From Chloroflexota bacterium (GTDB lineage: Bacteria; Chloroflexota; Anaerolineae; CG2-30-64-16), in contig JAPLHB010000106.1 in NCBI GenBank assembly GCA_026389845.1, positions 1 to 52,536 of the forward strand: DNA of 52,536 nucleotides, in the 5' to 3' direction. Positions within the stretch are counted from its first letter, which is position 1. Every line of letters starts with the position of its first letter. This document shows positions 17,664 to 26,136 of this stretch, one piece after another. The translations under genes and the position numbers were made by a program. The notes below the pieces were generated by a model. The model searched no databases and had not been told where the DNA came from. It was given only the letters and a program-made list of their open reading frames with translations.

Positions 17664-18274
17664 CCCTATCGCTCCGCGACGTCAAACGCTCGCTCACCGA
17701 GCAGACCATCGTCGAAAAGGCGCTCGCATTGTTCAAGGAGCGCGGCTTCGCCCAGGTCTCCGTCCGCCAGATCGCCAAGGCCAGCATGGTCAGCGAGAAG
17801 ACGGTCTTCAACTATTTCCCCTACAAAGAATTAATCGTCGTCGCGGGGATGCAGCCCAGCCTCACCGCGTTCATGGATGAAATCCAGCGGCAGATTGACG
17901 CGATCGCTGACCCCACCGAGGTACTGCGCAACTTCGGACTGAACCTGGCCGAAATCTGCACGGCCGAACCCGAGGCGGCCGGCATCCTGATGGTCGAGTT
18001 GTTGACGCTCGATCCGGTTCGGCAGTCGTTGGCGCTGCGCTACGTCCCCGACTTTTACGGCCCGATCCGCACCGCGATGACCCTGGCCCGCGCCCAGGGC
18101 CGGCTGCGCGGCGAGGTCAGCGTGGAGTATGCCACCGATTTCTTCCTCAGCAGCGTGCTGAACGTGATCCGCACCCACCTGGCTGCGGGCCACATCGAGC
18201 GGGTGCGGCCGATGCTCGCGGTAATGCTGGAAATCTTCCTGCACGGAGCGTTTGCTTCCGTGGCCGGCGACTGA
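17660..18274 (+). CDS. TetR/AcrR-family transcriptional regulator
   Basis: A 204-residue protein with the N-terminal TetR helix-turn-helix (VEKALALFKERGFAQVSVRQ, then IAKASMVSEKTVFNYFPYKE) and a helical ligand-binding C-terminal domain. It acts as a ligand-controlled repressor; the ligand cannot be told from the sequence. It has its own strong promoter with a palindrome on the start site (17604-17618), which suggests autorepression. Its start codon overlaps the end of a mini-ORF. No efflux pump or enzyme operon adjoins it: the next gene is a radical SAM protein, separated by a 130-bp repeat, so the regulated target is unclear. Confidence 0.92.
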   Translation: MTLSLRDVKRSLTEQTIVEKALALFKERGFAQVSVRQIAKASMVSEKTVFNYFPYKELIVVAGMQPSLTAFMDEIQRQIDAIADPTEVLRNFGLNLAEICTAEPEAAGILMVELLTLDPVRQSLALRYVPDFYGPIRTAMTLARAQGRLRGEVSVEYATDFFLSSVLNVIRTHLAAGHIERVRPMLAVMLEIFLHGAFASVAGD

Positions 18275-18314
18275 TATACTCGGCACGGTCGCAAAGAGCG
18301 CTTTTGGGGCGTCT

Positions 18315-18446
18315 GTCATTCTGAGCGGGTTTGCCCCTGACTTCTCGCGACGGCGAGCATCCAGCGAAGAATCTCTTGTCACAACGAGACCCTTCGCTGG
18401 ATTTTCGCCGCAGCGCACTTCACGGGACCAACCCGCTCAGGGTGAC
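18315..18446. repeat. Family A dispersed inverted repeat, copy 3 (best preserved)
   Basis: Outer arms GTCATTCTGAGCGGGTTTG and CCAACCCGCTCAGGGTGAC; inner arms GCATCCAGCGAAGAATCTC and GAGACCCTTCGCTGGATTTT. Beyond the right arm GGCAGTACTCGAAAAACGCA resembles the left flank of copy 2. It could fold into a hairpin of about 130 bases and separates the TetR gene from the radical SAM gene. Confidence 0.85.
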
Positions 18447-18535
18447 AAGGCCAATGTGGCAGTACTCGAAAAACGCAGTTTATGCCCCGTGGGCAGTATC
18501 GAAACCCGATTTCTGGGTCACGAGGAGAACCCCCC

Positions 18536-20014
18536 ATGAAAGTCCTGTTGCTCTACCCGGAATTTCCCGATACCTTCTGGAGCTTCAAACACGCGCTCAA
18601 GTTCGTGCGCAAGCGCGCCTCGATGCCGCCGCTCGGTCTGCTGACGGTGGCCGCGATGTTGCCGCAGACGTGGGAGCTGCGGCTGGTGGACCTGAACGTG
18701 TCCAGGCTGACCGAGCGCGACCTGGCGTGGGCCGACGCCGCGTTCGTCAGCGCCATGGTCGTCCAGCGGGAGTCGGCGCGCCAGATGATCGCGCGCTGCA
18801 AACAGGCTGGTCTAAAGGTGGTGGCGGGCGGCCCACTCTTCACGCTGGAATACGATCAATTCTCCGACGTGGATCACTTCGTATTGAACGAAGCCGAGCT
18901 GACCCTGCCGCCTTTCCTGGCCGACCTGGCGCAGGGGGCCGGCCAGCGCGTCTACACGGCCGAGGGCTACGCCGATATGCGTCAGAGCCCGACCCCGCTG
19001 TGGCGGCTGGCTGATCGCAAGCGGTACGCCTCGATGGGGGTGCAGTTCTCGCGTGGCTGCCCCTTCAACTGCGATTTTTGCAACGTCACATCGCTGCTCG
19101 GTCACAAGCCGCGCACCAAGTCCAGCGCGCAAATCCTGGCCGAGTTGAACGGCCTCTATGAGTTGGGGTGGCGCGGGCAGGTCTTCTTTGTGGACGATAA
19201 CCTGATCGGCAACAAGAAATACCTGAAGGAAGAGCTGTTGCCCGTGCTGGGAGAGTGGCATCGCGGTAAGGTGGGCATGCCGTTCAACACCGAGGCTTCG
19301 ATCAACCTGGCCGACGACGAGGAGTTGATGCGGCTGATGGTGGCGGCGGGGTTCAACACGGTGTTCGTCGGCATCGAGACGATCAGCGAGGAGAGCCTGG
19401 TCGAGTGCGACAAAAAGCAGAACGTCAACCGCGACCTGGTGGCCGACGTCAAACGGTTGCAGCGGGCCGGGCTGGAGGTGCAAGGCGGGTTTATCGTCGG
19501 GTTCGACAGCGACACCGCCGACATCTTCGGCCGCCAGATCGAGTTCATCCAGCGGAGCGGCATCGTCACCGCGATGGTGGGGATGTTGCAGGCGATGCCC
19601 GGTACCAGGCTCTACGAACGGCTGGCCGGCGAGGGCCGACTGACGGGCGCGGCTTCGGGCGACAACGTGGAGGCGACCACGAACATCCTGCCGAAGATGA
19701 GCCTGGAGGTCTTGTACGAAGGGTACCGATCCGTGCTGCGCTACCTCTATACGCCGGAACAGTATTACGCCCGGGTCAAGACCTTTCTCCAGGAGTACCG
19801 GCTGCCGCAGATCAAGGAGCCGTTGAGCCTCCAACACGTCCTGGCCCTCTTCCGCTCTATCGTGCGCCTGGGGATCATCGGCCGCGAGCGCGTCGAATAC
19901 TGGCGGCTGTTCCGCTGGACTCTTTTCCGCCGTCCCGAACTATTCCCCCTGGCGATCACGTTGACGATCTATGGGTATCACTTCCGCCAGGTGTGCAATT
20001 TGCACATCGGGTGA
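18536..20014 (+). CDS. B12-binding radical SAM protein (DUF4070-type)
   Basis: A 492-residue protein. The N-terminal 150 residues are a cobalamin-binding Rossmann domain (MKVLLLYPEFPDTFW; RLVDLNVSRL; AGGPLFT). The radical SAM core follows with CPFNCDFC (Cys near 175, 179, 182) binding the 4Fe-4S cluster. The C-terminal region (LQAMPGTRLYERLAGEGRL... NILPKMSLEVLYEGYRSVLRYLY) is the DUF4070-type tail found in methylases such as the hopanoid C-2 methylase HpnP. Reaction inferred as a B12-dependent methylation or related radical chemistry; substrate unknown. The start at 18536 follows GAGGAG. Hopanoid synthesis genes are not in the window, so HpnP identity is not claimed. Confidence 0.88.
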   Translation: MKVLLLYPEFPDTFWSFKHALKFVRKRASMPPLGLLTVAAMLPQTWELRLVDLNVSRLTERDLAWADAAFVSAMVVQRESARQMIARCKQAGLKVVAGGPLFTLEYDQFSDVDHFVLNEAELTLPPFLADLAQGAGQRVYTAEGYADMRQSPTPLWRLADRKRYASMGVQFSRGCPFNCDFCNVTSLLGHKPRTKSSAQILAELNGLYELGWRGQVFFVDDNLIGNKKYLKEELLPVLGEWHRGKVGMPFNTEASINLADDEELMRLMVAAGFNTVFVGIETISEESLVECDKKQNVNRDLVADVKRLQRAGLEVQGGFIVGFDSDTADIFGRQIEFIQRSGIVTAMVGMLQAMPGTRLYERLAGEGRLTGAASGDNVEATTNILPKMSLEVLYEGYRSVLRYLYTPEQYYARVKTFLQEYRLPQIKEPLSLQHVLALFRSIVRLGIIGRERVEYWRLFRWTLFRRPELFPLAITLTIYGYHFRQVCNLHIG

Positions 20015-20634
20015 GACAGCTCACGCATGGCATTCACCAGGAGGATCGGCGCAGCCAGGTGTCGGTGCAGGCCAAGCCACAGCGGCAGGGCGTCCGGCAG
20101 GTCGGCGGACGTTCCGCGGCGGATCTCCACGCAGGACGTTGATGACGTGCCAGGCACTTGGCAAGTGCCTGGCACGTGACGAGGTCCCGGTTGTAGGTCC
20201 CGGATTCCATCGGCGACCACGTAGCCGAACCCCAGCCACTGCCAGGCTGCGATGGCGTCGCAATCGTGCGCCAGCACCGTGACGTAGTGGTCGAGGTAGT
20301 GCTCTATCGCCCAGCGCGCGGCCATGACCGCATACAGCGCCTCGCAAATGCTGCGGCCGCCATCCGGCTCAGCCCCGTTCGCCCATTCCGGGCTGTAGAC
20401 GGTGCGCTGACCGCGGTGCGCCGGCAGCATCCATGCGAGTAAGAAGCCGACCAGCCGCCCACCCCGGAGTGCGGCCACGCCCGGCGCGGCCGCACTGATC
20501 CCCCGTAGAAAGGGGAGCAGTGTGTCGGCCTCCTTGAAGCTGGCAGGCAGCAGCGGCGCGGCCGTTCTCAGCGTCTTGTACCGGCCGGCCGCCAGGCGGG
20601 CCGCCTCGCCCAAATGCTCGTCGGCAAAGGTCAC
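19978..20634 (-). CDS. GNAT-like acetyltransferase, probably truncated at the C-terminus
   Basis: An ORF of 218 residues (MTFADEHLGEAARLAAGRYKT...) with the layout of a tandem GNAT protein. A first acetyltransferase-like domain ends near LAHDCDAIAAWQWLGFGYVV, then VEIRRGTSADLPDALPLWLGL opens what should be the second domain, but the frame stops about 20 residues later. The last codons (MCKLHTWRK) lie inside the end of the convergent radical SAM gene, so the second domain seems to have been lost. A perfect 33-bp palindrome at 20145-20177 is read in frame (HVPGTCQVPGTS). Substrate unknown; possibly non-functional. Confidence 0.6.
   Translation of the reverse strand: MTFADEHLGEAARLAAGRYKTLRTAAPLLPASFKEADTLLPFLRGISAAAPGVAALRGGRLVGFLLAWMLPAHRGQRTVYSPEWANGAEPDGGRSICEALYAVMAARWAIEHYLDHYVTVLAHDCDAIAAWQWLGFGYVVADGIRDLQPGPRHVPGTCQVPGTSSTSCVEIRRGTSADLPDALPLWLGLHRHLAAPILLVNAMRELSHPMCKLHTWRK
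20145..20177. repeat. 33-bp perfect palindrome in the GNAT gene (family J)
   Basis: ACGTGCCAGGCACTTG and its exact complement flank a single central G. The copy at 28479-28511 has the same length, the same ACGTGCCAGGCA core and the same one-base centre. At 33 bp it adds 11 codons without changing frame. Confidence 0.85.
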
Positions 20635-20649
20635 GATCTGAACACGCGA

Positions 20650-21291
20650 TCAGCTCTCTACCCTTCCAACGCTTCCCGAACCGGAGATGTGCTGCGCCAC
20701 CTGCGGCTGGCCGTGATACTTCACGCTGCCGGAGCCGCTGATGTGTACGTCCAGCTTCTGCGCCGCGTTGACGACCACATTACCCGAGCCGCTGATCCGC
20801 ACCTCGACTTCTTGCGCGGCCAGCTCGCCGGTCTGCACGTTGCCCGATCCGCTGATGTGTACGCTGTAGCGTCCGGCTTCGCCAGCGGCGATCACCTTGC
20901 CAGCGCCGGAGATGCCCACGGCGACCGAACGCGCCGTCAGCCGATCCACGGCCATCTCACCCGATCCACTCACGTCCAGGCGCAGGTCGGCTGTTTGGAT
21001 CGCCGCGGCCTTCACGTTTCCGCTGCCGGAGATCGCAATGCCGCGCACCGCTTTGGCTTTCACGCGGAAGCGCAGCGTTGACAGCGGGTGCAGCAAGTGA
21101 TCCCACCAATGCCGATAGCCCAAAACCAGCCGGCGCCCTTCCACTTCAGCCTTGACCAGCGGCAGGATTGCCTCGTCGGCCTCGATGGTCACGGACTCCG
21201 CGTCGCCTTGCTCCAGGACGATCTCACCGCGTCCCTGCAGGGCCACTTCATCGAAGTCCTTCACCTCTCTTGTTTCGGATTTCAAAGCCAT
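20650..21291 (-). CDS. DUF2807 (head GIN-like) beta-helix protein
   Basis: A 213-residue protein built from repeated ISGSGN turns (SGSGNVKA, SGSGEMAV, SGAGKVIA, SGSGNVQT, SGSGNVVV, SGSGSVKY), the hallmark of DUF2807 domains, which form a right-handed beta-helix. The N-terminal part (VKDFDEVALQGRGEIVLEQG, then DAESVTIEADEAILPLV) is the usual lead-in. No signal peptide is seen from the chosen start at 21291, which has AAGGAGGA directly upstream. A longer frame starting at 21381 lacks such a site. Function unknown in the family; a structural or adhesive role is often assumed. Confidence 0.88.
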   Translation of the reverse strand: MALKSETREVKDFDEVALQGRGEIVLEQGDAESVTIEADEAILPLVKAEVEGRRLVLGYRHWWDHLLHPLSTLRFRVKAKAVRGIAISGSGNVKAAAIQTADLRLDVSGSGEMAVDRLTARSVAVGISGAGKVIAAGEAGRYSVHISGSGNVQTGELAAQEVEVRISGSGNVVVNAAQKLDVHISGSGSVKYHGQPQVAQHISGSGSVGRVES

Positions 21292-21416
21292 TATCTTTCC
21301 TCCTTGTGACGGTCTCACATCAAATACGCAGCCGCGGGCCGAAGGTTGCACCGCGGGGCGATCGGGTTTCGCGAGCAACATCGCCGCAAGATTACCTTAT
21401 TTGCGCCCCTGTATGG

Positions 21417-21422
21417 TACAAT
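21417..21422 (+). promoter_or_regulatory. Possible -10 box ahead of the phosphoribosyltransferase gene
   Basis: TACAAT about 75 bases before the start codon at 21496, in the divergent gap between the DUF2807 gene and the phosphoribosyltransferase. A -35 at ideal spacing is not clear. Confidence 0.3.
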
Positions 21423-21495
21423 CCGGCCGTGATGGGCGCGCGGTCGCCTTTTCTGCGCGCTTTGCGCCCCACGCAACACGTTTCCAGGAGCAACC

Positions 21496-22044
21496 ATGTC
21501 CCCAGAGCACTACACCATCAATATCTGCGGCCTGACCCGCCACCTGCCGCTGTTCGAGGTGGCGCCGAAGGTACGCATCGCCATCTTCAACATGCTCGGC
21601 GATACCGAGATCGTCGAGGCCATCGCCGACGAGCTGGCGCAGCGCGTGCCTGCCGGTGCGGATGCGCTGATGACCGCGGAGGTCAAGAGCATCCCGCTGG
21701 CCCATGCACTGGCCGTCCGGCTCAAGCTGCCTTATGTGGTGGCGCGCAAGACCCGTAAGCCGTACATGGTCGGCGCGCAGAGCGTCGAGGTGCTCTCGAT
21801 TACCACCGGCGCGCCGCAGACCCTCTGGCTGGACGGCAAGGATCTGCCGCTCGTCCAGGGCAAGCGCCTGATCCTGGTAGACGACGTCATCAGCACCGGC
21901 AGCACGCTCGCCGGGATGAAAAAGCTCGTGGAAACGGCCGGCGGCGCGGTGATCGCCGAGGCCGCGGCCTTTACCGAGGGGAATGACCCCGCGAAGTGGC
22001 AGCGGATCATCGCGATCGGCAATCTGCCGGTGTTTGTCGGGTGA
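21496..22044 (+). CDS. Adenine phosphoribosyltransferase-like protein
   Basis: A 182-residue type I phosphoribosyltransferase. The PRPP loop is [14 protein letters not shown] (about 130-143). [32 protein letters not shown] is the adenine-PRT-like region that contacts pyrophosphate and base. It would convert a purine base plus PRPP to the nucleotide in salvage. The sequence is closer to APRT/PurR-type proteins than to HPRT or OPRT, but the base is not certain. An ACGAACG-type heptamer repeat (22043-22118) separates it from prfA. Confidence 0.85.
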   Translation: MSPEHYTINICGLTRHLPLFEVAPKVRIAIFNMLGDTEIVEAIADELAQRVPAGADALMTAEVKSIPLAHALAVRLKLPYVVARKTRKPYMVGAQSVEVLSITTGAPQTLWLDGKDLPLVQGKRLILVDDVISTGSTLAGMKKLVETAGGAVIAEAAAFTEGNDPAKWQRIIAIGNLPVFVG

Positions 22045-22118
22045 CGGACGAACGACGAACGACGGATGACGGCTGATCGCCACGATCTGTTGGTCGGCGG
22101 TCGTTGGTCGTTTGTCAA
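22043..22118. repeat. GACGAAC heptamer repeat in fold-back form (family E)
   Basis: GACGGACGAACGACGAACGA on the left and GGTCGTTGGTCGTTTGTC on the right. It directly follows the stop of the phosphoribosyltransferase gene. Confidence 0.8.
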
Positions 22119-22145
22119 CGTTTTTTGGGGATGAACTGAGTCTGT

Positions 22146-23222
22146 ATGGTACTCGAAAAAGTCGCGGCCATCGAGCGCCGCTACGAAGAACTACTGCAAA
22201 CCATGGCCGATCCGGCCATCGCTACCGACCCGGCGCGGCTGGCGGATTTGGCGCGGGAGCAGGCCGAACTGGCCGAGGTCGTCACCCTCTACCGTGAGCA
22301 CCAGGCCGCCGATCGCGAGCTGGCAGATGCCCGACAGATGGCCGGCGACGGCGCTGACCCTGAGATGGCCGAGCTGGCCCAGGTCGAGATCGAACGCCTG
22401 GTTCCTGAACAAGAGGCGCGGCTGGCGCGGCTGCAGGCCCTGATCCTGCCCAAGGACCCCAACGACGGCAAAAACGTCATCGTCGAAATCCGCGCAGGCA
22501 CTGGCGGCGACGAGGCGGGGCTTTTTGCGGCCGATCTCTTCCGCATGTACACCCGCTGGGCCGATACTCACGGCTACAAGACCGATCTGTTGAGCCACCA
22601 CGAAACCGGCGTCGGCGGATTCAAGGAAGTGATCTTCCAGGTGAAGGGCCGTGGCGCGTATTCGCGGCTCAAATTCGAGAGCGGCGTCCATCGCGTCCAG
22701 CGCGTGCCCACCACCGAGGCACAGGGGCGCATCCACACCTCGACCGCGACCGTGGCCGTGTTGCCCGAAGCCGCCGAGGTGGATCTGGTGATCGGCCCCA
22801 ACGACGTGCGGATTGACGTCTTTCGGGCCACCGGGCCTGGCGGTCAGAGCGTAAACACCACCGACTCGGCGATTCGCGTGACGCACCTGCCCACCGGCAT
22901 CGTGGTGAGCTGCCAGGACGAGAAATCACAACTCCAGAACCGCATCAAGGCCCTGACGATCCTCCGGGCGCGGCTCTATCAAGCCGAGCAGGAGCGGCTG
23001 GCGGCCGAGCGCAGCGAGGCGCGACGCAGCCAGGTCGGCTCCGGCGAGCGCAGCGAGAAGATCCGCACCTATAACTTCCCTCAGAACCGGGTCACCGACC
23101 ATCGCATCGGCAAGACCATCTACAATCTGCCGAACATCCTGAACGGCGATCTGGACGAGTTCATCAACGAATTAGGGTCGTCGGAACAAGTGGAGAGATT
23201 GCAAGAACTGGACGAGGAATGA
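22146..23222 (+). CDS. prfA: Peptide chain release factor 1
   Basis: A 358-residue class I release factor that ends translation at UAA and UAG on the ribosome. The catalytic GGQ is in [11 protein letters not shown] (near 230). The anticodon-like PxT motif is in [16 protein letters not shown], the RF1 form (RF2 has SPF). Length is normal for RF1. prmC, which methylates the GGQ glutamine, begins two bases after its stop, the classic pairing. Confidence 0.97.
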   Translation: MVLEKVAAIERRYEELLQTMADPAIATDPARLADLAREQAELAEVVTLYREHQAADRELADARQMAGDGADPEMAELAQVEIERLVPEQEARLARLQALILPKDPNDGKNVIVEIRAGTGGDEAGLFAADLFRMYTRWADTHGYKTDLLSHHETGVGGFKEVIFQVKGRGAYSRLKFESGVHRVQRVPTTEAQGRIHTSTATVAVLPEAAEVDLVIGPNDVRIDVFRATGPGGQSVNTTDSAIRVTHLPTGIVVSCQDEKSQLQNRIKALTILRARLYQAEQERLAAERSEARRSQVGSGERSEKIRTYNFPQNRVTDHRIGKTIYNLPNILNGDLDEFINELGSSEQVERLQELDEE

Positions 23223-23223
23223 C

Positions 23224-24210
23224 GTGTACGAACAAGGGTCAATGACGACCTCTACAGCCCTGAATCTTACTGAAACCGCCACGCCGAGATCGAACGGTCA
23301 TGGGACAAGCGGGTCGTTCGTCTGGTCGCTGGATCGGTCCAGCGATGTTGGCCGGGCCGTGCTGGCTGCCACCCGGCGGCTGCAGGAAGTCGGCGCGGAT
23401 TCACCCCAACTGGACGCGGCCGTCCTGATGGCGCACGTGTTGGGTGTCAACAAGGCGTGGATCTACGCCTATCCGAACCGGCCCCTGGCCGAAAATGAGA
23501 TTGCCCGCTTCGAAGCCCTGGTGCGGCGCCGCATGAACCACGAGCCGGTGGCCTACCTGGTCGGCTTCAAGTCATTCTACGGCCTCGATATCACCGTAGA
23601 CCGCCGCGTGCTGATCCCCCGGCCCGAGACCGAGTTGCTGGTGGAGCGGGCGCTGGAGTGGGTGCGCTCCCTCGTTCAACAGGGCATCGCGCCGCGAGTG
23701 GCCGACATCGGCACCGGCAGCGGTGCGATCGCCGTCGCGATCGCTGCCAACGCCCCCGAAGCGGTGGTGTATGCGACCGATCTTTCGGAAGGTGCGCTGG
23801 CGGTAGCCGCCCAAAACATCTGGCGCTACGGCGTGGGCGAGCAGGTGCAACTCCTGCCGGGCCGTTTGACTGAACCGTTGCCCGAGCCGGTGCACGTGCT
23901 GATCGCCAACCTGCCCTACGTTACTACACCCGCCCTGGCTGGCCTGCCGCCCCAGGTGCGTGACTATGAGCCGATGTTGGCGCTTGACGGCGGCCCCGAT
24001 GGCTTGCGCATCATCGCCGATCTGCTTGGCGAGCTGGCGCGGCCGGCCGGCCGGTCGAAGCTGCAGCCCGGTGCGCGCATCTACCTGGAGATCGGCGCCG
24101 ACCAGGGGGAGACGGCCCACGCTCTGGCGCAGGGTGCCTTCCCCGCGGCCGAGGTTGCGGTGCTTTACGACTACGCGGACTTGCCGCGGGTGGTGTTGAT
24201 TTCTTCATGA
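23224..24210 (+). CDS. prmC: Release factor glutamine methyltransferase PrmC/HemK
   Basis: A SAM-dependent N5-glutamine methyltransferase acting on release factors. The N-terminal helical domain begins around VLAATRRLQEVGADSPQLDAAVLM. SAM-binding motif I is VADIGTGSGAIAVAIA and the catalytic motif is ANLPYV (NPPY in many homologues). The start given is a GTG at 23224 with GAGGA just upstream. An ATG at 23242 is an alternative, because the first 35 residues are outside the conserved domain. It lies directly after prfA and its stop overlaps the next start (ATGA), so the genes are translationally coupled. Confidence 0.94.
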   Translation: MYEQGSMTTSTALNLTETATPRSNGHGTSGSFVWSLDRSSDVGRAVLAATRRLQEVGADSPQLDAAVLMAHVLGVNKAWIYAYPNRPLAENEIARFEALVRRRMNHEPVAYLVGFKSFYGLDITVDRRVLIPRPETELLVERALEWVRSLVQQGIAPRVADIGTGSGAIAVAIAANAPEAVVYATDLSEGALAVAAQNIWRYGVGEQVQLLPGRLTEPLPEPVHVLIANLPYVTTPALAGLPPQVRDYEPMLALDGGPDGLRIIADLLGELARPAGRSKLQPGARIYLEIGADQGETAHALAQGAFPAAEVAVLYDYADLPRVVLISS

Positions 24211-25037
24211 AGTATCGTCTACTCGCCCTCGATCTCGACGGCACGTCCGTGGCTGACGGTCAGCCGCCCACCCCGCGCGTGCGCCAGGCGGTGCTGGCGG
24301 CCGAAGCGGCCGGTTGCCACGTCATCCTGGCGACCGGCCGTTCATTTGTTTCCGCCAGTCGCTTCATCGCGGCCTTCGGCCTGCACACGCCGGTGATCTG
24401 CTTCCAGGGCGCGATGGTCAAGGAAGCGACCGGCGCTCAGGCGACCTTGTTGGTTGAGCCGGTACCGCTTGGACCATTGGACGAGGTCATCGCCCTGGCC
24501 GAAGCGCGCGGGCTGGAGCTGACCCTCTACAGCCAGCACCACACCTACGTGGCGCGCATGACCCATTCGGAGGCCTTCTACGACCTATGGTTCGGCCTGC
24601 CTATCCGCCACGCCCCCGATCTGTGGACCGCGCGGCGGATGCTGGAAGCGGAGGAAGGGCCGATCATCAAGGGCCTCTTCATCGGCGAACCGGCCGAAAA
24701 CGACCGCCTGATGGCTGAGTTGGAGACGCGCTTCGCCGGCCGGCTGACCGTGGTGCGCTCCCATCGGCTGTTTGCCGAAGTGCTCGCGCCGCAGGCGTCC
24801 AAAGGCAACGCACTGGCCTTCCTGGCCGAGCGGTTCGGCGTGCCGCGCGAGCAGGTCATCGCGTGCGGCGATTCGGGCAACGACATCAGCATGGTCCAAT
24901 GGGCGGGCCTGGGCGTCGCGATGACGAACGCCATGCCGGATGTCTTCCCCGTGGCGGATTGGGTCGCGCCGTCAGTGCATGAAGACGGCGTGGCGACGGT
25001 GATCGAGCGGTTCATCCTGAACAATGGACACGTTTGA
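24207..25037 (+). CDS. HAD-superfamily phosphatase, Cof/YidA type
   Basis: A 276-residue haloacid dehalogenase-type phosphatase. Motif I LLALDLDGTSV carries the nucleophilic Asp, motif II is VILATGRSF, the motif III lysine is in QASKGNALAFLAERFG, and motif IV is GDSGNDISMVQWAGLGVAM. The alpha/beta cap (about 85-190) places it with the Cof-type sugar- or nucleotide-phosphate phosphatases; substrate unknown. It overlaps prmC by four bases and tsaC by 14 bases, so it belongs to the prfA-prmC operon. Confidence 0.92.
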   Translation: MKYRLLALDLDGTSVADGQPPTPRVRQAVLAAEAAGCHVILATGRSFVSASRFIAAFGLHTPVICFQGAMVKEATGAQATLLVEPVPLGPLDEVIALAEARGLELTLYSQHHTYVARMTHSEAFYDLWFGLPIRHAPDLWTARRMLEAEEGPIIKGLFIGEPAENDRLMAELETRFAGRLTVVRSHRLFAEVLAPQASKGNALAFLAERFGVPREQVIACGDSGNDISMVQWAGLGVAMTNAMPDVFPVADWVAPSVHEDGVATVIERFILNNGHV

Positions 25038-25695
25038 AAGACCGACGAACGACGAACGACGAACGACGGCGGGGGCCTTGTCGTCCTTCGTCTTTGGTCC
25101 TTCGTCGGGGGTCATGCAGGCCGCGGCCTTGCTCCGTGCCGGTGAACTCGTCGCCTTTCCCACTGACACAGTCTACGGCGTCGGCGCGGTGGTCTGGGAT
25201 ACGGCGGCGGTGGCGAAGCTCTACGGGGTCAAGCTGCGCAGCCTCGACAAAGCCATCCCCGTGCTCCTGGCCGACCCGGCCGATGTGACCCTGGTTGCCC
25301 GCGACCTGCCGCCCGCGGCCCTGCGCATCGCCGAGCGGTTCTGGCCCGGCCCATTGACCCTGGTGGTGCTGGCAGCCGGCCGCGTCCCCGCCGAAGTGAC
25401 CGCCGGCGGCGCCACCGTCGCGGTACGTGTACCCGATCACGCCCTGGCCCGCGACCTCATCCGCGCGGCCGGCGCGCCGCTGGCAACCACCAGCGCCAAC
25501 CTCTCCGGCCAGTCCAGCCCGGTCACAGCCGGGGAGGTGGCGGCGCAGCTCGGTGGGCGCATCGCGATGATCCTGGACGGCGGGCGGTGTCCGGGCGGGG
25601 TGGCATCTACAGTGGTGGATGTGACGGGGGCAGAACCGGTCATTCTCCGCCCCGGGCCGGTGACGTTGGAAGAACTGTGGGAGGTGATCCGATGA
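25024..25695 (+). CDS. tsaC: Threonylcarbamoyl-AMP synthase (TsaC/Sua5/YrdC)
   Basis: Makes threonylcarbamoyl-AMP from threonine, bicarbonate and ATP for the t6A37 modification of tRNA. The YrdC domain is seen as GELVAFPTDTVYGVG, LADPADVTLVARDLP, RFWPGPLTLVV, VRVPDH and TTSANLSG. The first 25 residues (FERPTNDERRTTAGALSSFV) are encoded by a GACGAAC heptamer repeat, so the native N-terminus seems replaced or extended; GVMQAAALLRAGE is where homology begins. Alternative start: the ATG of that Met. The Sua5 C-terminal domain is absent, as in TsaC. It overlaps the HAD gene upstream, and hicB overlaps its stop. Confidence 0.92.
   Translation: MDTFERPTNDERRTTAGALSSFVFGPSSGVMQAAALLRAGELVAFPTDTVYGVGAVVWDTAAVAKLYGVKLRSLDKAIPVLLADPADVTLVARDLPPAALRIAERFWPGPLTLVVLAAGRVPAEVTAGGATVAVRVPDHALARDLIRAAGAPLATTSANLSGQSSPVTAGEVAAQLGGRIAMILDGGRCPGGVASTVVDVTGAEPVILRPGPVTLEELWEVIR
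25040..25110. repeat. GACGAAC heptamer repeat at the 5' end of tsaC (family E)
   Basis: GACGAACGACGAACGACGAA followed by CTTGTCGTCCTTCGTC and GGTCCTTCGTCGGG, an imperfect fold-back. It is translated in the tsaC frame as a DERRTTN-type peptide. Confidence 0.85.
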
Positions 25696-25901
25696 AATAC
25701 CGCGTCAAACTTGAGAAAACCGATGAAGGCTACGCAGTTTGGTGTCCCGGCCTGCCGGGATGTTGGTCACAGGGCAAGACGGAAGAAGAAGCTCTCGTCA
25801 GTATCAAAGATGCTATCGAGGTATATCTGGTTACAGTTGAGGAGTTGGCGAAGGATAAGGTAACTCGCTTGGTTGAAGTGTCGGGCCTGGCCTATGCCTA
25901 A
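25692..25901 (+). CDS. hicB: HicB-family antitoxin, short form
   Basis: A 69-residue protein with the partial RNase H-like HicB fold (MKYRVKLEKTDEGYAVWCPG LPGCWSQGKTEEEALVSIKDAIE). It should bind and neutralise HicA. It lacks the C-terminal RHH or HTH DNA-binding domain of longer HicB proteins, so it probably does not repress its own promoter. Its ATG overlaps the tsaC stop (ATGA), and no separate promoter is visible, so expression depends on the housekeeping operon. The hicA start lies eight bases inside its 3' end. Confidence 0.9.
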   Translation: MKYRVKLEKTDEGYAVWCPGLPGCWSQGKTEEEALVSIKDAIEVYLVTVEELAKDKVTRLVEVSGLAYA

Positions 25902-26106
25902 ACTGCCGGGAATCTCCCACCAGCGAGCCATCACGGCATTTGAGCGAGCCGGGTTTTGGGTGGTTCGACAAGGCAAGCATGTCTCGATGACTGATGGGGT
26001 GCGGATCATCACGATCCCCCGCGCCAACCCGATTGATGCGTTTACGATGGGCGGGATCATCAAAGATGCGGGACTTACGGTCGAGGACTTCAAGAAGCTG
26101 CTGTGA
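25894..26106 (+). CDS. hicA: HicA-family mRNA interferase toxin
   Basis: A 70-residue dsRBD-like toxin: MPKLPGISHQRAITAFERAG F, then VVRQGKHVSMTDG with the conserved His of the HicA active site, and PIDAFTMGGIIKDAGLTVEDF typical of the family C-terminus. It would cleave mRNA when free of HicB. It starts inside hicB (overlap of eight bases), with antitoxin first, the reverse of the classic hicAB order but common. The start MPKLPG is preferred over an upstream in-frame ATG at 25873 because family members begin there. Confidence 0.9.
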   Translation: MPKLPGISHQRAITAFERAGFWVVRQGKHVSMTDGVRIITIPRANPIDAFTMGGIIKDAGLTVEDFKKLL

Positions 26107-26136
26107 TGGTTTCCTGTATGAAATAGGAGGGCCTCG

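Noticed and set aside
18482..18535. Upstream start of the radical SAM gene
   Set aside because: The B12-binding fold starts at MKVLLLYP (18536), which has GAGGAG just upstream.
18536..20014. Hopanoid C-2 methylase HpnP
   Set aside because: The domain build matches the wider B12/radical SAM DUF4070 group, but no hopanoid gene is nearby and no HpnP-specific residues could be verified.
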